Made by a program: the position numbers and the translations under genes
Assembly: GCF_000488255.1 (NCBI RefSeq)
Contig: NZ_KI530755.1
Location: 186,001-250,000 of the forward strand
DNA length: 64,000 bases
Source of the DNA: Acinetobacter indicus CIP 110367
GTDB lineage: Bacteria > Pseudomonadota > Gammaproteobacteria > Pseudomonadales > Moraxellaceae
Reading direction: 5' to 3'
Shown: piece by piece, positions 42,585-50,529 of the stretch
How the letters are laid out: every line of letters starts with the position of its first letter
Numbering within the stretch: the first letter of the stretch is position 1
The notes under the pieces: model-generated
Seen by the model: the letters and a program-made list of their open reading frames with translations, nothing else
Told to the model about the DNA's origin: nothing
The model's database searches: none

Positions 42585-43388
42585 ATGAACCTGCTGATGT
42601 GTCCTGTCTGTCGTCAGCCCTTAAGCCTGACCGACCGAACATGGCGCTGTGACAACAAGCACAGTTATGATGTGGCCAAACAGGGCTATGTCAATTTGCA
42701 TGTGGTGCAACATAAGCACAGTAAAAATCCGGGCGATACTCCGGAGTCTGTACAGGCGCGCCGGGCATTTTTAAGTGCAGGACACTATGCACCGCTGCAG
42801 CAGGCGGTGGTAGAGAAAATTCGCAGCCTGCGTATTGAAAACCTGCTTGATATTGGCTGTGGGGAAGGCTATTACACCAACGCCATGCAGGCTGAAGTGC
42901 TGCAATGTGTGGGCGTCGACATTGCCAAAAATGCAGTACAAGTGGCCGCCAAACTGAATAAAGACGTGACCTGGGTGGTGGGAACCGGTGCGACTTTGCC
43001 GGTTTTGGATAAATCAATTGATCTGTGTACCAGTCTATTTAGCCCGATTCCAAAAGCGGAAATTCTGCGGGTGCTGAAACCGGAAGCTTATCTGATGGTG
43101 GTAACCCCGGGACCGCAGCATCTGTTTGCGATGCGCGAAGCCTTGTTTGAAGAAGTTAAAGTGCATGAACCACAGAAGTTTGTGGAACAGCTAAAAGATG
43201 TGTTTGAGTTGGTCAGTGAAGATGTGGTTGATGCAGCAATGTGCTTAAATCAGAGCGATTTAAAACATCTGATTGCGATGACGCCATATGCCTATAAGGC
43301 CAAACCGGAACGCCGTCAGGCGCTGGAGCAGCAGGATCAGTTCCCGCTGAATGCGCAATACCAGATATATCTGTTTCAGAAAAAGTAA
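42585..43388 (+). CDS. rlmA: 23S rRNA (guanine745-N1)-methyltransferase RlmA
   Basis: 267-aa SAM-dependent methyltransferase. The N-terminal zinc site is CPVCRQPL...CDNKH (two Cys, Cys, His), followed by AKQGYVNLHVVQHK and QARRAFLSAGHYAPL as in E. coli RlmA. The SAM loop is LLDIGCGEGYYT. Own start after the mraY terminator. Its terminator, shared with convergent mrcA, is split by the second IS4-family copy. Confidence 0.92.
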   Translation: MNLLMCPVCRQPLSLTDRTWRCDNKHSYDVAKQGYVNLHVVQHKHSKNPGDTPESVQARRAFLSAGHYAPLQQAVVEKIRSLRIENLLDIGCGEGYYTNAMQAEVLQCVGVDIAKNAVQVAAKLNKDVTWVVGTGATLPVLDKSIDLCTSLFSPIPKAEILRVLKPEAYLMVVTPGPQHLFAMREALFEEVKVHEPQKFVEQLKDVFELVSEDVVDAAMCLNQSDLKHLIAMTPYAYKAKPERRQALEQQDQFPLNAQYQIYLFQKK

Positions 43389-43412
43389 GTCCTAAAAAAG
43401 CCCTCAACTGAG

Positions 43413-44803
43413 TAATGCCAGTCAGTTAAGAGATTGACTGGCTTTTTCTTGGGTATTTTTGAGGTTTTCCTTTTACAACCCTTGGATAACTCCTCACTCT
43501 TCTCTCAGGTATAACATACCGATTAGATTTCTCCATTAAACTTTCCAGATGTTTGGGTAGATTACCTGCAGAAGCCAAAGAGTCGAATCTTAGTAAATTA
43601 AGAAGGGCGATAGATGCAATATGAAAACTGATCCTCAACGGGCTTACTTTGGCACGTTGAGCCATATATTTCATTTGTCTTCTTAGAACATTATAAGCAA
43701 TCAAGACACCCCATAATTCTTGATAAATTAAGTCTGGCTGTTTGCTCCTTAAGTGCTTACCTTCCTGTAAATTGCTTTTAATTTCTCGGTAACACATCTC
43801 TATCTCCCAACGTTGAGCATATAACTTTGCTAAAGTTCGAGCTGGATATGTCTTTGAATCTAATAATGAAGTGATATAACGGCGGATTTTTCCTGCCTGC
43901 TCAACTTCAATTAAACGTGCTTCCCAGTAATCTCCTAATGCTGGATTAAGTTTTTTGGCTCTTGCTGATATTGGCATCCTGATATGAAAATCATGTGGGG
44001 AATTCCGTTTAATTATGTCATAACGTAAATTATCTTTAGCTCGCATAAGCCAATGGCTTGATTCTCCACGTGTTTGCCAGCCTATTAAAAAATCAGCAGA
44101 GAAATAAGCTCGATCAAACAAAGTAATACTTTGTGCTGGAGGAGATAATTGATTTGCTAATGTGAGTTCACCTTGATCCATACTGCCTATTTGGGCATCT
44201 ATGATTTCATGAGTATTGGTATTCACTAGACACGTGGCTCTCACTTGTGGGTAAGGTGCTACAGCAGTTTTACCTTTAGATGAGCCAAAATGATTAAAAT
44301 TCTCCTTGGTCAGTGGCATAGACCAAACCACCCCGTCAACAGCACATACACTAAGACCTTGAAAGCTTGAATATTGTTGTTGTGATTCATCAAACCATGC
44401 TTGGCTGATTAAGGAGAATAAGGCAGCTAAGGGTTCTCGACCTAAACGTTGTCGAGCTTGGACAGCTGCACTAGGAACACAATAATCTGTTGTACCAAAC
44501 ACGAGTTTTAATTGTTCTACCACATAGCTGATGGGTTGATTGCGAAACAAGGCAAGCCCAAGAACAAGCCAAACCACGTGCTCAGCAGGTAATTTTCTCC
44601 TTCTGATCGATGCCTTACCTGTTTGATGCAGGCTTGTTTCAATCCAATTTAAGTCAATAAGTTCACAAAAATGGCTAAGTGATGGGAGAGCATGTTCAAG
44701 AGTGGATTCTAAATGTTCAGATAAAGACATAAAAAAATGAGCGTATTTACATACACTCATTTTTACTACATTTTTCTAAAATTTGCTTAACTGACTGGCA
44801 TTA
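43413..44803 (-). mobile_element. IS4-family insertion sequence, copy 2 (1391 bp)
   Basis: Ends and length as in copy 1. The direct repeat is CTCAACTGAG (43403-43412 and 44804-44813). Excision restores the stem GCCCTC/GAGGGC with AACT loop between A and T runs, a bidirectional terminator between rlmA and mrcA. The 10-bp repeat is again loop plus three pairs on each side. Confidence 0.95.
43426..44730 (-). CDS. IS4-family DDE transposase, copy 2
   Basis: 434 aa from ATG 44730 (444 from 44760). Same DDE and YREK residues as the copy at 19629. About five residue differences, including SKTYPARTL in place of SKTYPLIAL and one N-to-S change in FQGLSVCAVDG. Intact. Confidence 0.92.
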   Translation of the reverse strand: MSLSEHLESTLEHALPSLSHFCELIDLNWIETSLHQTGKASIRRRKLPAEHVVWLVLGLALFRNQPISYVVEQLKLVFGTTDYCVPSAAVQARQRLGREPLAALFSLISQAWFDESQQQYSSFQGLSVCAVDGVVWSMPLTKENFNHFGSSKGKTAVAPYPQVRATCLVNTNTHEIIDAQIGSMDQGELTLANQLSPPAQSITLFDRAYFSADFLIGWQTRGESSHWLMRAKDNLRYDIIKRNSPHDFHIRMPISARAKKLNPALGDYWEARLIEVEQAGKIRRYITSLLDSKTYPARTLAKLYAQRWEIEMCYREIKSNLQEGKHLRSKQPDLIYQELWGVLIAYNVLRRQMKYMAQRAKVSPLRISFHIASIALLNLLRFDSLASAGNLPKHLESLMEKSNRYVIPERRVRSYPRVVKGKPQKYPRKSQSIS

Positions 44804-44830
44804 CTCAACTGAGGGCTTTTTGTGGTGCGT

Positions 44831-47407
44831 TTATAAGACTTCATCAATCAGGTTTTCAATCGCATCAGGGCGAGAATTCTGCTGCTGATTTTGCGCTGGT
44901 TGTTGCGGCTGTGCCGGTTGCTGTGGCTGAGGCTGCATTGGTGGTGGAGTCGCCTCATCCGGAATCAGGATTTCCTCACCCGGCAAATCATCAAAATCAT
45001 GCTGTGGCGCAGGCGCGACCGGTGCCGGCGCAGGACGATACAGCGGACGGGCCAATGGCGGTGATGAACGATAGCGCTGCTGCAACTCCTGGCCCATGCT
45101 GTCATTGCTGGCACTATCGCGGCTTAGCTGGTTGCCTTTACGGTCCAGACTGACCCAGGCTTCCGGTGTACCTTGCAGGGCTTTACCCATAAACTCGGTC
45201 CAGATCGGCAGGGCTGCGACACCGCCATATTCACGACGACCCAAAGTCGTTGGCTGGTCAAAACCGACCCAGGAAATGGTCACCAGTTTACCATTAAAGC
45301 CGGCGAACCAGGCATCTTTGGCATCGTTGGTGGTTCCGGTTTTTCCACCAATATCATTACGGCCAATACGCAGGGCAGCGCGTCCAGTACCGTACTGAAT
45401 CACATCACGTAGAATATTGGCCATATCATAGGCCGAGCTGGATTTTAAAATACGCTGTGCCTGACGATACTGGCTGCGTTCAATCTTGTTGGCTGGCGCT
45501 GCATCTGCAGTTTGGATTGACTGATTGGTGACTTCAATCACTTCATCATCTGGCGTTTTTACTTCAGCTGTTTCAGGATTTTTTTCATCTTCACTGATAC
45601 AGGCAATGCAGGCATATTCAGGATTGGCCTGATAGATGGTTTTGCCATACGCATCTTCAATACGCTGAATAAAATGCGGTTGTACCCGATAACCGCCATT
45701 GGCAAAGGTGGCATAGCCGGTGGCCATTTGCACCGGCAGCACCTGTGGCGTACCTAAGGCGATGGTGTAGTTACGCGGAATCTGGTCTTCCTGCAAGCCA
45801 AAATCCATAAATAGTTGGCGGGTACGGTCCAGACCGACGGTTTGAAGTAAGCGGACTGAAACGGTATTTCGAGATAAATACAGCGCACGGCGTAAAGGAA
45901 TCATGCCCAGATAACGGCCATCCGAGTTACGTGGTGACCATTTGCCAATGGTAATTGGGCTGTCATTGAGCATGGTATGCGGAGTCATGCCGCGTTCCAG
46001 CGCCATCGCATAAACAAAGGGTTTGATAATTGAGCCTGGCTGGCGCCAGCCTTGCAAGGCACGGTTAAAGGTCGATTGATAAAAGTTATAACCGCCGACA
46101 ATGGCTTCAATCGCGCCATTGTTTGGGTTAATTGCAATCAGCTGCCCCTGAACTTTGGGAACTTGCACCAGTGACCAGGAACTTTTGTTCTGGTTAGGGC
46201 GTAAACGGACAATATCGTTAACTTTGACAATTTGAGCTGCCCGGTTTGGTGCTGCGCCAACACTATTGGCATTGCGATAGGGACGCGCCCAGGACATGCC
46301 AGACCACGGGACAGTGACGGTAGAACCATCCTGCATCAGGGCTTCAAAAGAATTGTTCAGGACTTTGGTGACTTGTGCGGGATAGGTGTTGGCAAAGGCA
46401 CGAAAGTCACTCAGTGGCTGGTCATGCGCTTCGGCACCGCGCCAGCCATGACGGCGGTCATATGCTTCTAGACCATTTTGCACCGCCTGTTCGGCATAAG
46501 CCTGACGTTTACTGTCAATGGTGGTGTAAACCTTATAACCAGAATCAACCGCCTGCTTGCCGAATTTTTTGACCAGTTCAGCTCGGACCATTTCCCCAAC
46601 ATAGGGGTGAATATTACTGATACTGCGATCCGGCATATCCAGGTTAATTGGCTCGGCAATCCCACCCTGATATTCATTCTGGTTGATATAACCGAGTTGC
46701 AGCATCCGGCCCAGAATCCAGTTGCGACGTTCTAAGGCACGTTCCGGATTGACCACTGGATTGTAACGTGATGGCGCTTTTGGCAGACCGGCAATCATCG
46801 CCATTTGCGCAATACTCAGTTCTTCCAAGCTTTTGTTATAGTAAATTTTGGCTGCTGCCGCGATCCCGTAAGCATTTTTACCGAGAAAGATTTTATTGAC
46901 ATACAGGGTCAGAATTTCTTCTTTGGACAGGTTCTGTTCAATTTTTCGGGCTAGAAAAATTTCAGTCAGTTTGCGTCTTAAAGTGCGTTCCGGGCTTAAA
47001 TAATAGTTCTTGGCCACCTGCATGGTAATGGTCGAGCCACCGGTTTGCACATTAGAACCGGTCACCGCTTCACTCACCGCACGGCCTAGGCCTTTAAAGC
47101 TGATGCCGCTATGTTCGAAAAAGGCCGAATCTTCAGCCGCTAAAAAGGCATAGATAAACTTTTCGGGAATCTGGTTGTACTCGACAGGTACAGAAAGTTT
47201 GCCACCATACTCTGCAATTAACTGATTATCCGTGCTATAAACTTGTAAAGGCTTCAAAAGAGGCGCTTTTTTTAGAGTGGTCATTTCCGGCAAAGATGGG
47301 GCAATATAGAGATACATGCCATAAAAACCCATCGGAATGGAAACTAACACAATAATTATGAGCAAAAAAAATGGATGAACACGGCCCGAACAAGATAGCT
47401 TTTTCAT
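44831..47407 (-). CDS. mrcA: Bifunctional penicillin-binding protein 1A
   Basis: 858-aa class A PBP with glycosyltransferase and transpeptidase activity, anchored by an N-terminal helix (FFLLIIIVLVSIPMGFYGMYL). The glycosyltransferase glutamate is E92 (AAEDSAFFEHSG), followed by TGGSTITMQVAKN and RRKLTEIFLA. Transpeptidase motifs are S459-I-I-K462 (QPGSIIKPF), S512-R-N514 and K689-T-G-T. The ~65-residue C-terminus is Pro/Gln-rich (QPQPQQPAQPQQPAQ) and probably disordered. Divergent from pilM with 170 bp between, the arrangement common in gamma-proteobacteria. Confidence 0.96.
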   Translation of the reverse strand: MKKLSCSGRVHPFFLLIIIVLVSIPMGFYGMYLYIAPSLPEMTTLKKAPLLKPLQVYSTDNQLIAEYGGKLSVPVEYNQIPEKFIYAFLAAEDSAFFEHSGISFKGLGRAVSEAVTGSNVQTGGSTITMQVAKNYYLSPERTLRRKLTEIFLARKIEQNLSKEEILTLYVNKIFLGKNAYGIAAAAKIYYNKSLEELSIAQMAMIAGLPKAPSRYNPVVNPERALERRNWILGRMLQLGYINQNEYQGGIAEPINLDMPDRSISNIHPYVGEMVRAELVKKFGKQAVDSGYKVYTTIDSKRQAYAEQAVQNGLEAYDRRHGWRGAEAHDQPLSDFRAFANTYPAQVTKVLNNSFEALMQDGSTVTVPWSGMSWARPYRNANSVGAAPNRAAQIVKVNDIVRLRPNQNKSSWSLVQVPKVQGQLIAINPNNGAIEAIVGGYNFYQSTFNRALQGWRQPGSIIKPFVYAMALERGMTPHTMLNDSPITIGKWSPRNSDGRYLGMIPLRRALYLSRNTVSVRLLQTVGLDRTRQLFMDFGLQEDQIPRNYTIALGTPQVLPVQMATGYATFANGGYRVQPHFIQRIEDAYGKTIYQANPEYACIACISEDEKNPETAEVKTPDDEVIEVTNQSIQTADAAPANKIERSQYRQAQRILKSSSAYDMANILRDVIQYGTGRAALRIGRNDIGGKTGTTNDAKDAWFAGFNGKLVTISWVGFDQPTTLGRREYGGVAALPIWTEFMGKALQGTPEAWVSLDRKGNQLSRDSASNDSMGQELQQRYRSSPPLARPLYRPAPAPVAPAPQHDFDDLPGEEILIPDEATPPPMQPQPQQPAQPQQPAQNQQQNSRPDAIENLIDEVL

Positions 47408-47577
47408 AACAAGTAAGTTTTAATAAGAGCTAATGGCAAACTAATTGCTGGTCAGTATAGCCTTTACCCATACGGATTGTTAGATGAGTTATTGTATCCG
47501 TACAAAAATATAGACCACAAAGCAACTTAGTGAATGGCATTTTTTTGGGGATAAAAAAATAATAGGAAAAACTTATT

Positions 47578-48636
47578 GTGCGCAGGTTATATCGTAAACC
47601 GAGTAAGGGGTTAATAGGTGTAGATATTAGTTCTACTTCTGTTAAGTTATTGGAACTCTCTGTAAAGAATGATCGTTACTGGGTGGAAAGTTACGCCTTG
47701 GTACCGCTCCCAGAGGGCAGTGTGGTTGAGAAAAATATTCTGAATCCTGAAGCTGTAGGGGATGCGCTCGAGCGTGCCTTTAATTTGGCCAATACACCGA
47801 CAACAGCTGCCGCTTTAGCGATTCCAACCTCAATGGTAATTAGCAAGACCATTGAGATGGATGCCGATATGACGGATGACGAACGTGAAGTTCAAATCCG
47901 GATGGATGCAGAGCAATATATTCCTTTCCCATTAGATGAAGTTAGCCTGGACTTTGAGGTGCTGCCTGATCGTCTGGCCAATCCAAACCGGGTCAATGTT
48001 TTGCTGGTGGCGACACGACTGGAAAATGTCGAGAGTCGCTGTGAAGCGATTGAACTGGCCGGTTTAACCCCAAAAGTGGCAGATGTCGAAAGCTTTGCCA
48101 TTGAAAATGCCTTTAAAGTCTTCGCCGATACCTTGCCGATGGGGGTAAATACCATTGGTGTGTTAGACATTGGTCATACTATGACCACGCTGTCGGTACT
48201 CAAAGACAATAAAATTATCTATACCCGCGAGCAGGTCTTTGGTGGCAAGCAGCTGACCCAGGAAATCCAGAACCGTTATGGTCTGTCCTTTGAAGAAGCC
48301 GGCCGCGCCAAGAAAAGCCGTACCTTGCCAGATGATTATGATGTTGAAGTGTTGGAGCCATTCCTTGAGGCGGTGGTGCAGCAGGCGGCACGTTCGCTGC
48401 AGTTCTTCTTCTCCTCATCGCAGTTTAGTGAAATTGACCATATTCTGCTGGCCGGTGGGAATGCCAATATTCCGGGCCTGGCCAAGCTGCTCCAGCAAAA
48501 ACTGGGTTACCGAGTCACCATTGCCAATCCGTTTTTACAGATGGGTTTCTCCTCCAAAATTGATATTAAAAGAATTGAAAGCGATGCCTCTTCATTGATG
48601 GTGGCATGTGGCTTGGCATTGAGGAGTTTTGATTAA
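47578..48636 (+). CDS. pilM: Type IV pilus assembly protein PilM
   Basis: 352-aa actin-like cytoplasmic protein that binds the PilN N-terminus and connects the inner-membrane platform. The start is a GTG with AGGA upstream; the product begins RLYRKPSKGLIGVDISS, the phosphate-1 loop. Later motifs are GVLDIGHTMTTLSVL (phosphate-2) and HILLAGGNANIPGLA (adenosine). First gene of pilMNOPQ; its stop overlaps the pilN start (TAATG). Confidence 0.96.
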   Translation: MRRLYRKPSKGLIGVDISSTSVKLLELSVKNDRYWVESYALVPLPEGSVVEKNILNPEAVGDALERAFNLANTPTTAAALAIPTSMVISKTIEMDADMTDDEREVQIRMDAEQYIPFPLDEVSLDFEVLPDRLANPNRVNVLLVATRLENVESRCEAIELAGLTPKVADVESFAIENAFKVFADTLPMGVNTIGVLDIGHTMTTLSVLKDNKIIYTREQVFGGKQLTQEIQNRYGLSFEEAGRAKKSRTLPDDYDVEVLEPFLEAVVQQAARSLQFFFSSSQFSEIDHILLAGGNANIPGLAKLLQQKLGYRVTIANPFLQMGFSSKIDIKRIESDASSLMVACGLALRSFD

Positions 48637-49271
48637 TGGCAAAAATTAACTTACTCCCTTGGCGTGATGAGCTAAGAGAAAAACGAAAAAAAGAATTTAT
48701 TGCGGTTTGTATTGGGGCTGCATTAATTGGGGTGCTGGCCGTCACGCTGGCATGGTTCTATTACAACCATAAACTGCAGGATCAGGAACAGGCCAATCAG
48801 CTGGTGATCAGTACCAATCAGAATCTGGATGTACAGTTAAAGTCGCTGGAAGGTCTGCAAGAGCAGCGTAATGCCATTGTCGAGCGTATGAAGCTGATTC
48901 AGGGTCTGCAAAGTCAGCGTCCTGTAGCGGTACGTCTGGTCGATGAACTGGTACGCGTCACCCCAAGCAGCATGTATTTGACCAAAGTGGCCCGTATTGG
49001 CAATAAATTTACCTTTGAAGGCAAGGCTGAAAGTCCAAACACCGTGGCAGAGTTCCTGCGTAATCTGGAAGCATCGCCATGGTATCGCAATGCCTTCATG
49101 AATTCTTTCTTGGCCGTTGAAGAAAATAAAAACAAGGCACCAAGTTCGGTTGTTCCACGGGTAGAAGAAAGCTATGGCAGCTTCGTGGTAACGGCAGATT
49201 TGGATGAAATTGCACTTCCAGGCACAGCACCTGCGTCTGGTACTCAAGCAACAGCGGGGGCAGTACAATGA
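48636..49271 (+). CDS. pilN: Type IV pilus assembly protein PilN
   Basis: 211-aa bitopic inner-membrane protein. The N-terminal MAKINLLPWRDELREKRKKEF is the conserved PilM-binding peptide. One membrane helix (VCIGAALIGVLAVTLAWFYY) and a periplasmic coiled coil plus ferredoxin-like domain (VRVTPSSMYLTKVAR) follow. Its stop overlaps the pilO start (ATGA). Confidence 0.95.
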   Translation: MAKINLLPWRDELREKRKKEFIAVCIGAALIGVLAVTLAWFYYNHKLQDQEQANQLVISTNQNLDVQLKSLEGLQEQRNAIVERMKLIQGLQSQRPVAVRLVDELVRVTPSSMYLTKVARIGNKFTFEGKAESPNTVAEFLRNLEASPWYRNAFMNSFLAVEENKNKAPSSVVPRVEESYGSFVVTADLDEIALPGTAPASGTQATAGAVQ

Positions 49272-49987
49272 GTCTCGATCAATATGAAGAAATGAATCAG
49301 GATACTGTTGCTGCGCCAAAGAAAAAAATGACGCTGGATAAATTCCTGCAGCAATGGAATACCTTAGATCCGAATAACTATGGCAGCTGGCCGTTTTCCG
49401 TCAAGCTGACCATCTGGCTCTTTATTATTATTTTAATTGCCATCCTGGGCTATTTCCTGGCCATCAAGCCCAAGCTGGATGCAATTTCCAATGCGCGTGC
49501 ACAAGAGCAGAACCTGCTGAATGAATTTCGTGAAAAAGATTCCAAACTGCGTAACTTGCAGCAATATCAGGCGCAGTTACAGGAAATGGAAGCCAACTTT
49601 AACCAGCAGCTACAACAGTTGCCAAAAGAAACCGAAATTCCAGGTCTGGTTGAAGATGTCAACGTTACGGGCGTGAATTCAGGCTTAAGATTTAAAAATA
49701 TCCGTCTGGAAAATGAAATCAAGCAAGAGTTCTTTATCGAGCAGCCAATTTCGATTGAAGCCACCGGTGATTATCATGCTTTTGGTTCTTTTGTGAGCGG
49801 TACAGCCGCTTTACCGCGAATTGTGACCATGCATGATTTCACTATTACTGCCGGTGAAAACAAGGAAAAGAAAACCGATATTCCACAAATTACCTATGTC
49901 GCGAAAGCCAAGACCTATCGCTATGTCGCGAATACCGATGCACAGGCCGGTAATAGTACGACTCCAGCCACAGGAGCAGCACAATGA
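49268..49987 (+). CDS. pilO: Type IV pilus assembly protein PilO
   Basis: 239-aa inner-membrane partner of PilN. The cytoplasmic N-terminus (~55 residues) is followed by a helix (LTIWLFIIILIAILGYFL), a coiled coil and a periplasmic domain with LPKETEIPGLVEDVN and FVSGTAALPRIVTMHDF, which are typical. The start and stop overlap the neighbours by four bases each (ATGA), so the operon is translationally coupled. Confidence 0.95.
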   Translation: MSLDQYEEMNQDTVAAPKKKMTLDKFLQQWNTLDPNNYGSWPFSVKLTIWLFIIILIAILGYFLAIKPKLDAISNARAQEQNLLNEFREKDSKLRNLQQYQAQLQEMEANFNQQLQQLPKETEIPGLVEDVNVTGVNSGLRFKNIRLENEIKQEFFIEQPISIEATGDYHAFGSFVSGTAALPRIVTMHDFTITAGENKEKKTDIPQITYVAKAKTYRYVANTDAQAGNSTTPATGAAQ

Positions 49988-50514
49988 TGAAATTTGAAAA
50001 ACTTTCGTTGGTTCTGGTGTTGGGCCTACTGGCTGCAGGTTGTGATTCACGTATTGATGCCGTGAATGCACAAATGGCAGAAATCCGTAATCAGCCGCCG
50101 TTACCGATTGAACCGGCACCGACTTTTGAGCCAGCACCTGTATTTAACTATGCAGCACATCAGCTGAAAAGCCCGTTTATGCCAAGTTCTCTGGCGGCCG
50201 AGCTAAAGATTATGGCCGGCAAGCGGGTTTATCCAAACCTGTCACGCCAGTTGCAGCCTTTAGAAAGCTATGCACTGGAAACCTTAAGCATGAAAGGCAG
50301 CATGCGCGGGCAACGCGGTGAGATTCAGGCCCTGATTCAAACTCCAGATGGGGAAATTGAACGGATTCAGCGCGGCAGCTATATGGGCTTGAATCATGGT
50401 CGGGTCATCAATATTACGCCGACACAAATTGACTTAATTGAGATTATTCCAGATGGTCGCGAAGGGTATGTTGAACGTCCAAGAAGTCTAGTACTGATTG
50501 GGCCGGCACCATAA
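49984..50514 (+). CDS. pilP: Type IV pilus lipoprotein PilP
   Basis: 176-aa lipoprotein. The lipobox LLAAGC puts the lipidated cysteine at residue 20. After a proline-rich linker (PPLPIEPAPTFEPAPVF), the C-terminal PilP domain has LETLSMKGSMRG, GEIERIQRGSYMGLNHGRV and IDLIEIIPDG motifs. It links PilNO to the secretin PilQ in the periplasm. Confidence 0.95.
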   Translation: MMKFEKLSLVLVLGLLAAGCDSRIDAVNAQMAEIRNQPPLPIEPAPTFEPAPVFNYAAHQLKSPFMPSSLAAELKIMAGKRVYPNLSRQLQPLESYALETLSMKGSMRGQRGEIQALIQTPDGEIERIQRGSYMGLNHGRVINITPTQIDLIEIIPDGREGYVERPRSLVLIGPAP

Positions 50515-50529
50515 ATTAAAGGAATAAAA

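Noticed and set aside
19616..44803. Composite transposon made of the two IS4 copies
   Set aside because: Different direct repeats at each copy, several transposase differences, and about 22 kb of core genes between.
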